This document shows, piece after piece, positions 1 to 5,657 of a stretch of 5,657 nucleotides of DNA. The notes under the pieces were generated by a model, which was not told where the DNA came from, did no database searches, and worked only from the letters and a program-made list of their open reading frames with translations. The stretch lies in the NCBI GenBank assembly GCA_905234575.1, contig CAJOIG010000121.1, positions 1 to 5,657 on the forward strand, read 5' to 3'. This stretch comes from an uncultured Oscillospiraceae bacterium. Its GTDB lineage: Bacteria > Bacillota > Clostridia > Oscillospirales > Oscillospiraceae. How positions within the stretch are numbered: the first letter of the stretch is position 1; each line of letters starts with the position of its first letter. The position numbers and the translations under genes are program-made.

Positions 1-156
1 CTGAACTTCGCGCTGAACCTGCTCGGCTGCTTCGTGCACGACCTGCGCCTGCAGGTGCTGGAGTTCTTCAACCGATTCTATAAGGACGGCGGCAAGGCAT
101 TCAAGCCGCTTACCATAGATCCACAATACGTCGATGTAATCAAGGAGGAAACCTGA
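1..156 (+). CDS. ntpI: V-type ATP synthase subunit I, C-terminal fragment (5' end outside window)
   Basis: Only the last 51 residues are present; the reading frame is open from base 1 to the TGA at 154-156. Subunit I is the membrane stator of V/A-type ATPases (related to eukaryotic subunit a). It provides the ion half-channels beside the K ring and anchors the peripheral stalks. The visible part holds the hallmark end of the family: a Gly-Cys-Phe-Val-His-Asp-Leu-Arg-Leu-Gln stretch at fragment residues 9-18, then Glu-Phe-Phe and a Phe-Tyr-Lys-Asp-Gly-Gly-Lys-x-Phe-Lys-Pro-Leu ending. After this conserved end comes a hydrophilic tail of about 14 residues (Thr-Ile-Asp-Pro to Glu-Glu-Thr). The stator arginine of the family lies upstream and cannot be checked here. 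The stop is one base before the ntpK start, and the ntpK ribosome binding site lies inside this gene's last codons. Identification rests on the C-terminal motif and on its place before ntpK. Confidence 0.9.
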   Translation: MNFALNLLGCFVHDLRLQVLEFFNRFYKDGGKAFKPLTIDPQYVDVIKEET

Positions 157-160
157 TATG
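111..160 (+). promoter_or_regulatory. Strong ribosome binding site and AT-rich initiation region of ntpK
   Basis: A near-perfect Shine-Dalgarno sequence, AAGGAGG at 142-148, sits nine bases before the ATG at 158. By my count bases 111-157 are about 40% G+C, while the surrounding genes are near two-thirds. The region includes the last codons of ntpI, which use rare A/T-ending forms (ATA, GAT, CCA, CAA, GTA, AAT-rich context). I infer selection for an unstructured, efficient initiation site, since the ring subunit is needed in about ten copies per enzyme. The E. coli F-type atpE gene has a comparable translation-enhancing leader, but the similarity here is functional reasoning and not sequence homology. 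Confidence 0.6.
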
Positions 161-649
161 CTGGACCTTATCAACACCTACGGCGGCCTTGGCCTCGCCT
201 TTCTCGGCGCGGCGCTCGCGGTCGGATTTTCCTGCGCCGGCTCCGGCAAGGGCACCGGCGTCGCCGGCGAGGCCGCGGCCGGCCTTCTGAGCGAGCAGCC
301 GGAGAACTTCGGTAAATGCGTCATCCTGCAGGTGCTTCCCGGCACCCAGGGCCTGTACGGCCTCGTCGTCTGGTTCATGGCCATGATCCAGATCGGCCTC
401 ATCGGCGGCGCCGGTCTGAAGGACCTCACTGTCGCCCAGGGCCTCGCCGTGTTCGGCGCCTGCATCCCCATGGCTCTCGGCGGCTACATCACCGCCGTGG
501 CGCAGGGCAAGGTGGCGGCGTCCTCTGTAAACCTCATGGCCCGCAACCCCTCCCAGTTCTCCAAGGGCATCATCCTCTGCGGCGTCGTGGAGTTCTACGC
601 GATCCTCTCCATGCTGGCGTCCATCCTGATGGTGCTGCAGTCGGTGTAA
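158..649 (+). CDS. ntpK: V-type ATP synthase subunit K (rotor-ring proteolipid), probably Na+-binding
   Basis: This 163-residue membrane protein is the duplicated (double-hairpin) c-type subunit that forms the rotating ion-carrying ring. Four membrane helices are visible at about residues 11-27, 54-79, 91-113 and 136-160, with a polar loop at about 44-53 (Ser-Glu-Gln-Pro-Glu-Asn). As in E. hirae NtpK (about 156 residues), the first hairpin carries Leu-Pro-Gly-Thr-Gln-Gly-Leu-Tyr in place of an ion-binding acid, and the second carries the essential carboxylate, Glu145, in Val-Val-Glu-Phe-Tyr-Ala-Ile-Leu. All E. hirae Na+ ligands have equivalents: Leu60, Thr63, Gln64, Gln116 and Glu145, plus Tyr67, which bonds the glutamate. 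One acid per two hairpins implies a low ion-to-ATP ratio. Four cysteines (26, 54, 102, 141) lie in or near helices. The ATG at 158 is supported by AAGGAGG nine bases upstream. Identification is firm; Na+ specificity is inferred from the ligands. Confidence 0.97.
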   Translation: MLDLINTYGGLGLAFLGAALAVGFSCAGSGKGTGVAGEAAAGLLSEQPENFGKCVILQVLPGTQGLYGLVVWFMAMIQIGLIGGAGLKDLTVAQGLAVFGACIPMALGGYITAVAQGKVAASSVNLMARNPSQFSKGIILCGVVEFYAILSMLASILMVLQSV

Positions 650-659
650 GGACGGCGCT

Positions 660-1259
660 ATGAACGGCATCGAAAAGATCACAGCCCGCATCGAGGCGGA
701 AGCCTCGGCGGACGCGGACCGTCTGGCGGAGGAGACCGCCGCCCGGTGCGAGGCCGTCCGCTCCGAGGGCGAGGCCAAGGCCCAGGAGGCCTATTGGCGC
801 CGCGTCCAGGAGGGCGTCAAGGCGGCGGAGGACCGGGCCGAGCGCCTGGCCAAGGCGGCCGACATGGAGGCCCGCAAGAGCGTCCTCGCCAGCAAGCAGG
901 CCATCGTCGCCTCGATCTTCGACGCGGCGGAGGAGAAGCTGCGCGCCCTCTCCGGCGGGGAGTACATAGACTTCCTCGCGGGGCAGGCGGCCCGGGCCGC
1001 TTCCTCCGGCACGGAGGAGATCATCCTCTCCGCCGCGGACCGGGAGGCCCTGGGCGAGAAGGTCGTGAAAGCCGCGAACGCGCACCTCGCCGCCGCGGGG
1101 AAGCCCGCGAAGCTCGTCCTCAGCGCGGAGAGCGGGGATTTCACCCGCGGCCTCATCCTGCGGGACGGGAACATCACCGTGAACTGCACTGTGGAGGCTC
1201 TGATGGCGCAGGCCCGGGAGGAGCAGGCGTCCGCCGTCGCGGCGGAGCTCTTCGCGTGA
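660..1259 (+). CDS. ntpE: V-type ATP synthase subunit E (peripheral stalk)
   Basis: The 199-residue product has the family's usual length and two-part build. Residues 1 to about 95 are a charged, Ala/Glu/Arg-rich helix expected to form the coiled coil of the peripheral stalk with the small H/G subunit. They include the family-like Arg-Lys-Ser-Val-Leu-Ala-Ser-Lys-Gln-Ala-Ile-Val segment at 72-83. The rest is the globular head-binding domain, marked by Gly-Leu-Ile-Leu-Arg-Asp-Gly-Asn-Ile-Thr-Val-Asn-Cys-Thr at 164-177 followed by Val-Glu-Ala-Leu and a final helix. The subunit ties the A/B head to subunit I and resists rotation. The ATG at 660 follows AGGA (649-652), which overlaps the ntpK stop codon, so translation is probably coupled. 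The gap to ntpK is ten bases. Sequence conservation in this family is low, so the call rests on the C-terminal motif, length and position. No H/G partner is visible in the window. Confidence 0.93.
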   Translation: MNGIEKITARIEAEASADADRLAEETAARCEAVRSEGEAKAQEAYWRRVQEGVKAAEDRAERLAKAADMEARKSVLASKQAIVASIFDAAEEKLRALSGGEYIDFLAGQAARAASSGTEEIILSAADREALGEKVVKAANAHLAAAGKPAKLVLSAESGDFTRGLILRDGNITVNCTVEALMAQAREEQASAVAAELFA

Positions 1260-1273
1260 GCCGGCGGACCGAC

Positions 1274-1290
1274 AAGGGGTGATAAGCTTG
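1274..1290 (+). promoter_or_regulatory. Ribosome binding site that favours a TTG start for ntpC
   Basis: AAGGGGTGAT at 1274-1283 resembles the extended anti-16S pairing sequence AAGGAGGTGAT with one base lacking. Its core (1274-1279) ends eight bases before the TTG at 1288, an ideal spacing. The alternative in-frame GTG at 1279 lies inside this same site and has no purine-rich sequence at a suitable distance upstream. The site therefore decides in favour of TTG at 1288. Confidence 0.65.
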
Positions 1291-2283
1291 TCAGCCAAAC
1301 AATCGACCGATTATCTGTTCCTCTCCGCGTACCTCCGGGCCAAGGAGAAGAACCTTCTGGGCCGGGAGCGGCTCGCCCGTCTCGCGGCGGCTCCGAACGC
1401 GGCGGAGGCGGCGAAGGTCCTCGAGGAGTGCGGCTATCCCGACCTCGCGGACGCCTCGGACGCCGACCTCGAGGCGGCGCTTTCCGCCCGGCGGGAGGCG
1501 GTGTTCTCCGATGTGGAGAAGCTGCTGCCCGAGAAGGCCATGGCGGAGATCTTCCGCCTGCGGTACGACTACCATAACGCCAAGGTCCTCGTGAAGGCCG
1601 AGGCCGCCGGCGCCGAGCGCGCGGAGCTTCTTTCCGCCAGCGGACGGGTGTCCCCCGAGACGCTGACGGAGGCCTTCCGCCAGGACGACGGCCGCGCTCT
1701 GCCGCCGGCGCTCGCCGCGGCGATGCGGCAGGCCCGGAGCACCCTGGCCCGGGCCGCGAACCCCCAGCTCGCGGACATGGAGCTCGACAAGGCGTGGTAC
1801 GCCGAGTCCTTCTCCCTCGCGGCGGGGCTTTCGAGTGATTTCTGCACCCGGTATCTGCGCCTTTCCGCGGACGTCGCGAACCTCCGCAGCGCGGTGCGCT
1901 GCCTCCGCGGCGGCATGGACGAGGGCGTCCTGCGGGCGGCTCTCATCCCCGGCGGGAACGTCTCGGCGGAGCGGATCGCCCGGGCGGCCTACGGCGAGGG
2001 CGTCTCCGCGGCGTTCACGGACCGGCGTCTCGCGGAGGCGGCGGCCCTGGGCGAGAAGGCCGCGGCGGGCGCGCCCCTCGGCGATTTCGAGCGGGCGTGC
2101 GACAACGCCCTGACTCGCTTCCTGGACGAGGCGAAGCTCGTGGGCTTCGGCCCGGAGCCCGCGGCGGCGTATCTCGCGTCCGTCGAGGGCGAGATCATTG
2201 CGGCGCGCATGGCGCTGCAGGGCAAGCGCGCGGGCGTTTCGAACGAGACCCTGCGGGAAAGGCTGCGTGAGAGCTATGTATAA
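1288..2283 (+). CDS. ntpC: V-type ATP synthase subunit C (central-stalk socket, AC39/d family)
   Basis: From the TTG start the product has 331 residues, normal for the family (about 330). Subunit C is a funnel-shaped, all-helical protein that sits on the K ring and receives the foot of the D/F central stalk, passing torque between ring and head. Family marks are Asp-Tyr-Leu-Phe-Leu-Ser-Ala near the N-terminus, Leu-Arg-Tyr-Asp-Tyr-His-Asn-x-Lys-Val-Leu at about 91-101, Asp-Lys-Ala-Trp-Tyr at 167-171, Ala-Asp-Val-Ala-Asn-Leu-Arg at 194-200, and the C-terminal Glu-x-Glu-Ile-Ile-Ala-Ala-Arg, Gly-Lys and Arg-Glu-Arg-Leu-Arg-Glu-Ser-Tyr-Val ending. Starting at GTG 1279 would add three residues; the ribosome binding site argues against it. 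The gap after ntpE is 28 bases, the longest in the window, with no hairpin or promoter that I can see. The 3' end overlaps the next gene by eight bases. The composition is very rich in Ala, Glu and Arg, following the high G+C. Confidence 0.93.
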   Translation: MSAKQSTDYLFLSAYLRAKEKNLLGRERLARLAAAPNAAEAAKVLEECGYPDLADASDADLEAALSARREAVFSDVEKLLPEKAMAEIFRLRYDYHNAKVLVKAEAAGAERAELLSASGRVSPETLTEAFRQDDGRALPPALAAAMRQARSTLARAANPQLADMELDKAWYAESFSLAAGLSSDFCTRYLRLSADVANLRSAVRCLRGGMDEGVLRAALIPGGNVSAERIARAAYGEGVSAAFTDRRLAEAAALGEKAAAGAPLGDFERACDNALTRFLDEAKLVGFGPEPAAAYLASVEGEIIAARMALQGKRAGVSNETLRERLRESYV

Positions 2284-2596
2284 GATCGCTGTGATCGGCA
2301 CGCCGGACACGGTCGTCGGCTTCAAGGCCCTGGGGCTCGACGCCTTCCCCGCGCGGGAGCCGGAGGAGGCCCGCCGCACCCTGCGGGAGCTGACTCGCGC
2401 GGAGAGCGCGGACGAATACGCCATCATCTACATCGAAGAGGGCCTCGCCGTATCGCTCACGGCGGAGATCGAAAAATACAAGGACCGTCCCAGTCCCGCC
2501 GTCATCCTCATCCCCGGGCGGGAGGGCAGTCTCGGCCTCGGCCGGTCGGCGCTCACCTCGGCGGTGGAGCGGGCCGTGGGAGCCAACATACTCTGA
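2276..2596 (+). CDS. ntpG: V-type ATP synthase subunit F (AtpF; NtpG in Enterococcus naming)
   Basis: The product has 106 residues, typical of the family (about 100-110). Subunit F binds subunit D in the central rotor shaft and, in the E. hirae enzyme, stimulates its ATPase activity. The fold is Rossmann-like. Strand one and the turn Ile-Ala-Val-Ile-Gly-Thr-Pro-Asp-Thr-Val at about 4-13 lead to Gly-Phe-Lys-Ala-Leu-Gly. A second core strand with an acidic end (Tyr-Ala-Ile-Ile-Tyr-Ile-Glu-Glu) lies at 48-55. The signature Ile-Leu-Ile-Pro-Gly-Arg-Glu-Gly-Ser-Leu-Gly-Leu-Gly sits at 77-89, before a last helix ending Val-Glu-Arg-Ala-Val-Gly-Ala-Asn-Ile-Leu. The frame is open further upstream to 2198, but those codons lie inside ntpC and match nothing in the family. 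ATG 2276 gives the expected N-terminus. It overlaps the ntpC end by eight bases in another frame, and the upstream site is weak (AAAGG at 2258-2262), so initiation probably depends on ribosomes finishing ntpC. Confidence 0.93.
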   Translation: MYKIAVIGTPDTVVGFKALGLDAFPAREPEEARRTLRELTRAESADEYAIIYIEEGLAVSLTAEIEKYKDRPSPAVILIPGREGSLGLGRSALTSAVERAVGANIL

Positions 2597-2612
2597 TTAG
2601 GAAGGTAACGAT

Positions 2613-4379
2613 ATGAGCGGAACGATCACAAAAGTCTCGGGACCGCTGGTGGTGGCGAAGGGCCTTTCCGACGCGAACGTCTCGGACGTGGTGCGCGTAG
2701 GAAAGCAGCGCCTCATCGGCGAGATCCTGAATATGAAGGGCGACAGCGCGTCCATCCAGGTCTATGAAGAGACCTCCGGCCTCGGGCCCGGCGCGGCGGT
2801 GGAGACCACCGGCCAGCCCCTGAGCGTGGAGCTCGGGCCCGGCATCCTCACGAGCATCTACGACGGCATCCAGCGTCCCCTGACGGAGATCCGCGCCCAG
2901 ACCGGCGCGACCATCGCCCGCGGCGTGGACGTGGCTCCTCTCGACCGGAAAAAGCTCTGGGGCTTCACCGCCGTGGCGAAGCCCGGCCAGCTCGTGAAGC
3001 CCGGCGACGTCCTCGGCACCGTCCAGGAGACCACCGCCATCCTCCACAAGATCATGGTCCCGGTGGGCGTGTCCGGCGTGGTCCGCTCCGTGGAGAGCGG
3101 GGAGTTCACCGTCGAGAAGACCGTCGCCGTCGTGGAGGATGACAAGGGCGTTGCCCACGAGATCAACATGATCCAGCGCTGGCCCGTCCGCGTGGCCCGG
3201 CCCTATCAGCACAAGTACGTCCCGAGCCGCCCCATGAACAGCGGCCAGCGCGTCATCGACACCCTCTTCCCCATCGCGAAGGGCGGCACTGCCGCGGTCC
3301 CCGGCCCCTTCGGCTCCGGCAAGACCGTCGTGCAGCACCAGCTCGCCAAGTGGTCGGACGTGGACATCGTGGTCTACATCGGCTGCGGCGAGCGCGGCAA
3401 CGAGATGACGGACGTTCTCATGGAGTTCCCCGAGCTCGTCGACCCGCGCTCCGGGGAGTCCCTCATGCAGCGCACCGTCCTCATCGCGAACACGTCCGAT
3501 ATGCCCGTGGCCGCGCGTGAGGCGAGCATCTACACCGGCATCACCATCGCGGAGTACTTCCGCGACATGGGCTACGACGTGGCGGTCCTGGCCGACTCCA
3601 CCTCCCGCTGGGCGGAGGCCCTGCGCGAGATGAGCGGCCGTCTCGAGGAGATGCCCGGCGAGGAGGGCTATCCCGCCTACCTCGCGAGCCGCCTCGCCCA
3701 GTACTACGAGCGCGCGGGCGTGGTCGAGTGCCTCGGCAGCGACGATCGCCAGGGCAGCATCACCGCCATCGGCGCGGTTTCCCCTCCGGGCGGCGACACC
3801 TCCGAGCCTGTCTCCCAGGCCACCATGCGGATCGTCAAGGTCTTCTGGGGGCTCGACAGCAGCCTGGCCTACGCCCGGCACTTCCCGGCCATCAACTGGC
3901 TGACCTCTTACAGCCTCTATGACGACACCCTGCGGGGCTGGTATGACAAGGAGTTCCCCGGCTTCATGCGCCAGCGGGAGAAGACCATGGCGATCCTCCA
4001 GGAGGAGGAGAGCCTCAACGAGATCGTGAAGCTCGTCGGCAAGGACAGCCTCAGCGAGAACGACCAGATGACCCTCGAGACGGCGAAGATGCTGCGCGAG
4101 GACTTCCTCCAGCAGAACGCCTTCATGGACGAGGACGCCTACTCGAGCTACGACAAGCAGTTCCGGCTCCTGGGGCTCATCCTCCGCTACGACGCTCTCT
4201 GCCGGGACGCCATGGCCCGCGGCGCGGAGCTTCCGAAGCTCTTTGAGATCCCGGCCCGGGAGCGCGTCGGCCGCGCCAAGATGATCCTGCCCGGCCAGTA
4301 CGAGACCGAATACGCCGAGATCGAGGCCGAGATGCAGGCCGAGATCGAGGCCCTGGTGAAAGGAGGCGGCATCGAATGA
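2613..4379 (+). CDS. ntpA: V-type ATP synthase catalytic subunit A
   Basis: This intact 588-residue protein is the catalytic subunit; three copies alternate with B in the head and hydrolyse or make ATP at the A-B interfaces. Domains in order: beta-barrel at 1 to about 70; the bulge (non-homologous region) that sets A apart from F1-beta at about 115-190; nucleotide-binding domain at about 195-435; helical C-terminal domain at about 440-588. The Walker A loop Gly-Pro-Phe-Gly-Ser-Gly-Lys-Thr is at 231-238 with Lys237. The catalytic acid is Glu260 in Gly-Glu-Arg-Gly-Asn-Glu. The Walker B aspartate is Asp328 in Leu-Ala-Asp-Ser-Thr-Ser-Arg-Trp. The alpha/beta-family signature Pro-Ala-Ile-Asn-Trp-Leu-Thr-Ser-Tyr-Ser is at 425-434. 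No intein interrupts the P-loop, a common site for them in this family. AGGAAGG at 2599-2605 supports the ATG at 2613; the gap to ntpG is 16 bases. The TGA overlaps the ntpB start as ATGA. Confidence 0.98.
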   Translation: MSGTITKVSGPLVVAKGLSDANVSDVVRVGKQRLIGEILNMKGDSASIQVYEETSGLGPGAAVETTGQPLSVELGPGILTSIYDGIQRPLTEIRAQTGATIARGVDVAPLDRKKLWGFTAVAKPGQLVKPGDVLGTVQETTAILHKIMVPVGVSGVVRSVESGEFTVEKTVAVVEDDKGVAHEINMIQRWPVRVARPYQHKYVPSRPMNSGQRVIDTLFPIAKGGTAAVPGPFGSGKTVVQHQLAKWSDVDIVVYIGCGERGNEMTDVLMEFPELVDPRSGESLMQRTVLIANTSDMPVAAREASIYTGITIAEYFRDMGYDVAVLADSTSRWAEALREMSGRLEEMPGEEGYPAYLASRLAQYYERAGVVECLGSDDRQGSITAIGAVSPPGGDTSEPVSQATMRIVKVFWGLDSSLAYARHFPAINWLTSYSLYDDTLRGWYDKEFPGFMRQREKTMAILQEEESLNEIVKLVGKDSLSENDQMTLETAKMLREDFLQQNAFMDEDAYSSYDKQFRLLGLILRYDALCRDAMARGAELPKLFEIPARERVGRAKMILPGQYETEYAEIEAEMQAEIEALVKGGGIE

Positions 4380-5657
4380 TCCGTGAATACAAGACCATCA
4401 GCGAGATCGCAAGTCCCCTGATGATGGTGAAGGACGTCGAGGGCGTCACCTACGACGAGCTCGCGGAGATCGAGCTGCCCAGCGGCGAGAAGCGCCGCTG
4501 CAAGGTCCTGGAGGTGGACGGCAACACCGCCGTCGTGCAGCTGTTCGAGTCCGCCCAGGGCATCAACCTCGCCGGCACGAAGGTGCGCTTTCTCGGGCAT
4601 CCGCTGGAGCTCGGCGTCAGCGAAGATATGCTCGGCCGCGTCTTCAACGGCATGGGCGAGCCCATCGACGGCGGCCCCGCCATCCTGCCGGAGGAGTATA
4701 AGGACATCAACGGCCTGCCCATGAACCCGGCGGCCCGCGCCTATCCCGCGGAGTTCATCCAGACGGGCGTCTCCACCATCGACGGCCTGAACACCCTGGT
4801 CCGCGGGCAGAAGTTACCCATCTTCTCGGGCTCCGGCCTGCCCCATGCCGCCCTGGCCGCGCAGATCGCCCGCCAGGCGCGCGTTCTCGGCACGGACGAG
4901 AGCTTCGCCGTCGTGTTCGCCGCCATCGGCATCACCTTCGAGGAGAGCGAATACTTCATCAACGACTTCCGCCGCACCGGTGCCATCGACCGCACGGTGG
5001 TCTTCTCGAACCTCGCGAACGACCCCGCCGTCGAGCGCATCGCCACGCCCCGCATGGCCCTCACGGCCGCGGAGTATCTGGCCTTTGAGAAGGACATGCA
5101 CGTCCTCGTCATCCTGACGGACATCACGAACTACGCCGAGGCCCTGCGCGAGGTCTCCGCCGCGAAGAAGGAGGTCCCCGGCCGCCGCGGGTATCCCGGC
5201 TACATGTACACGGACCTTGCGACGATGTACGAACGCGCCGGCCGCCGCGTGGGCGAGAAGGGCTCCATCACCATGATCCCCATCCTCACCATGCCCGAGG
5301 ACGACAAGACCCACCCCATCCCCGACCTGACGGGCTACATCACCGAGGGTGTACCGCAAGGGCATCGTTCCGCCCGTGGACGTGCTGCCGAGCCTTTCCC
5401 GCCTGAAGGACAAGGGCATCGGCGTGGGCAAGACCCGCGAGGACCACGCCGGCACCATGAACCAGCTCTTCTCGGCTTATGCCGCCGGCAAGGAGGCCAA
5501 GGAGCTCATGACCATCCTCGGCGAGGCCGCGCTGTCCGAGACGGACAAGAAATTCGCGGAGTTTGCCGACGCGTTCGAGAAGGAATACGTCTCCCAGGGC
5601 AACCAGACGAACCGCTCCATCGAGGAGACCCTGGACCTGGGCTGGAAGCTGCTTTCC
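4376..5657 (+). CDS. ntpB: V-type ATP synthase subunit B, frameshifted at about 5350 and cut at the right edge
   Basis: Subunit B is the non-catalytic partner of A in the head; it lends the arginine finger to the catalytic sites. Residues 1-325 (4376-5350) match the family: beta-barrel start, Asn-Gly-Met-Gly-Glu-Pro-Ile-Asp-Gly-Gly at 91-100, the degenerate P-loop Ser-Gly-Ser-Gly-Leu-Pro-His at 151-157 lacking the Walker lysine, as normal for B, and Leu-Thr-Asp-Ile-Thr-Asn-Tyr-Ala-Glu-Ala at 247-256. After Tyr-Ile-Thr-Glu-Gly the good match continues only from 5352 in a different frame, for 102 codons: Tyr-Arg-Lys-Gly, the signature Pro-Pro-Val-Asp-Val-Leu-Pro-Ser-Leu-Ser-Arg-Leu (with the presumed arginine finger), Gly-Lys-Thr-Arg-Glu-Asp-His, and the helical C-terminus. 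About eight residues are missing between. The original frame stays open to the edge but encodes unrelated residues. About 25 residues and the stop should lie beyond the window. AAAGGAGG (4359-4366) and the ATGA overlap with ntpA support the start. As written, the gene could not make a working B subunit. Confidence 0.93.
   Translation, partial: MIREYKTISEIASPLMMVKDVEGVTYDELAEIELPSGEKRRCKVLEVDGNTAVVQLFESAQGINLAGTKVRFLGHPLELGVSEDMLGRVFNGMGEPIDGGPAILPEEYKDINGLPMNPAARAYPAEFIQTGVSTIDGLNTLVRGQKLPIFSGSGLPHAALAAQIARQARVLGTDESFAVVFAAIGITFEESEYFINDFRRTGAIDRTVVFSNLANDPAVERIATPRMALTAAEYLAFEKDMHVLVILTDITNYAEALREVSAAKKEVPGRRGYPGYMYTDLATMYERAGRRVGEKGSITMIPILTMPEDDKTHPIPDLTGYITEGVPQGHRSARGRAAEPFPPEGQGHRRGQDPRGPRRHHEPALLGLCRRQGGQGAHDHPRRGRAVRDGQEIRGVCRRVREGIRLPGQPDEPLHRGDPGPGLEAAF
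5348..5354 (+). other. Frameshift and probable 23-base deletion junction in ntpB
   Basis: The glycine codon GGT at 5348-5350 ends the conserved Tyr-Ile-Thr-Glu-Gly. The next conserved residue, tyrosine (TAC), starts at 5352, one base later. In E. hirae NtpB eight residues (Gln-Ile-Ile-Leu-Thr-Arg-Glu-Leu) stand between these two points, which is 24 bases, so 23 bases are lacking. That both removes a conserved strand and shifts the frame. The length is inferred from my memory of the family alignment; the frame change is read directly. Confidence 0.85.

Noticed and set aside
1260..1287. Internal promoter or terminator between ntpE and ntpC
   Set aside because: The 28-base gap contains only a GC-rich stretch and the ntpC ribosome binding site; I see no -10/-35 pair and no hairpin followed by T residues.
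570..1298. Minus-strand open frame of 242 codons opposite ntpK and ntpE
   Set aside because: It is an antisense by-product of high G+C with no family motif, and it crosses the ntpK/ntpE and ntpE/ntpC junctions.
1291..2427. Minus-strand open frame of 378 codons opposite ntpC and ntpG
   Set aside because: This is a shadow of two well-supported genes; its product is low-complexity and Arg/Gly/Ala-rich, and it spans a gene boundary without a start signal.
3303..3326. Possible intein at the ntpA P-loop
   Set aside because: The Walker A codons are continuous and the protein has normal length, so there is no insertion.
2553..3881. Long minus-strand open frame of 442 codons opposite ntpA
   Set aside because: It lies fully antisense to the highly conserved ntpA. 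High G+C with G/C-ending codons leaves antisense frames open, and the product is His/Gly/Ala/Asp-rich with no recognisable domain and no ribosome binding site.
5342..5360. Programmed ribosomal frameshifting or bypassing in ntpB
   Set aside because: There is no slippery heptamer, no upstream Shine-Dalgarno-like stimulator at the junction and no matching take-off/landing codons. A programmed shift would also not restore the eight missing conserved residues.
5352..5657. A separate, independently translated C-terminal B fragment (split subunit)
   Set aside because: No ribosome binding site lies before the possible internal starts (for example GTG 5376), and the missing strand would not be supplied by either piece.

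Overview
The window is one stretch of a bacterial V-type (V/A-type) ATPase operon, read entirely on the + strand. The gene order is subunit I (3' end only), K, E, C, F, A, B (3' end cut by the window edge). This matches the Enterococcus hirae ntp cluster (F-I-K-E-C-G-A-B-D-H-J, where NtpG is the F subunit) and the clusters of many anaerobic Firmicutes. G+C is roughly two-thirds, with strong G/C preference at third codon positions, and Shine-Dalgarno sites precede most genes. The proteins resemble the Enterococcus/Clostridia branch, so I infer a high-GC, probably fermentative anaerobic bacterium, for example a gut clostridial lineage. I cannot name a genus, and a metagenome-assembled genome is possible.

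Layout: 1-156, C-terminus of the membrane stator subunit I. 158-649, ntpK, the double-hairpin rotor-ring proteolipid. 660-1259, ntpE, peripheral stalk. 1288-2283, ntpC, the socket between rotor ring and central stalk. 2276-2596, ntpG (subunit F), central stalk. 2613-4379, ntpA, catalytic subunit. 4376 to the right edge, ntpB, non-catalytic subunit. Genes are 1 to 28 bases apart or overlap by 4 to 8 bases, so the block should be one transcript with coupled translation. No promoter, terminator, RNA gene, mobile element, repeat array or gap over 30 bases is visible. Subunit D and any subunit H/G would lie outside the window.

Together the genes encode a rotary machine: A and B form the ATP-binding head, C and F (with D) link it to the K ring, E holds the head still, and I with K forms the ion path. 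The K ring carries every side chain that binds Na+ in the E. hirae enzyme, so a sodium-coupled pump or synthase is the best prediction.

Two points stand out. First, ntpB is broken at about 5350: eight conserved residues are missing and the frame changes, as expected from a 23-base deletion, while 102 well-conserved codons continue in the new frame. This is either an assembly/sequencing error or a recent mutation. Second, the start region of ntpK is a local AT-rich island with a strong ribosome binding site, which suits a subunit needed in many copies. I found no undescribed system; this is otherwise an ordinary, well-conserved operon.
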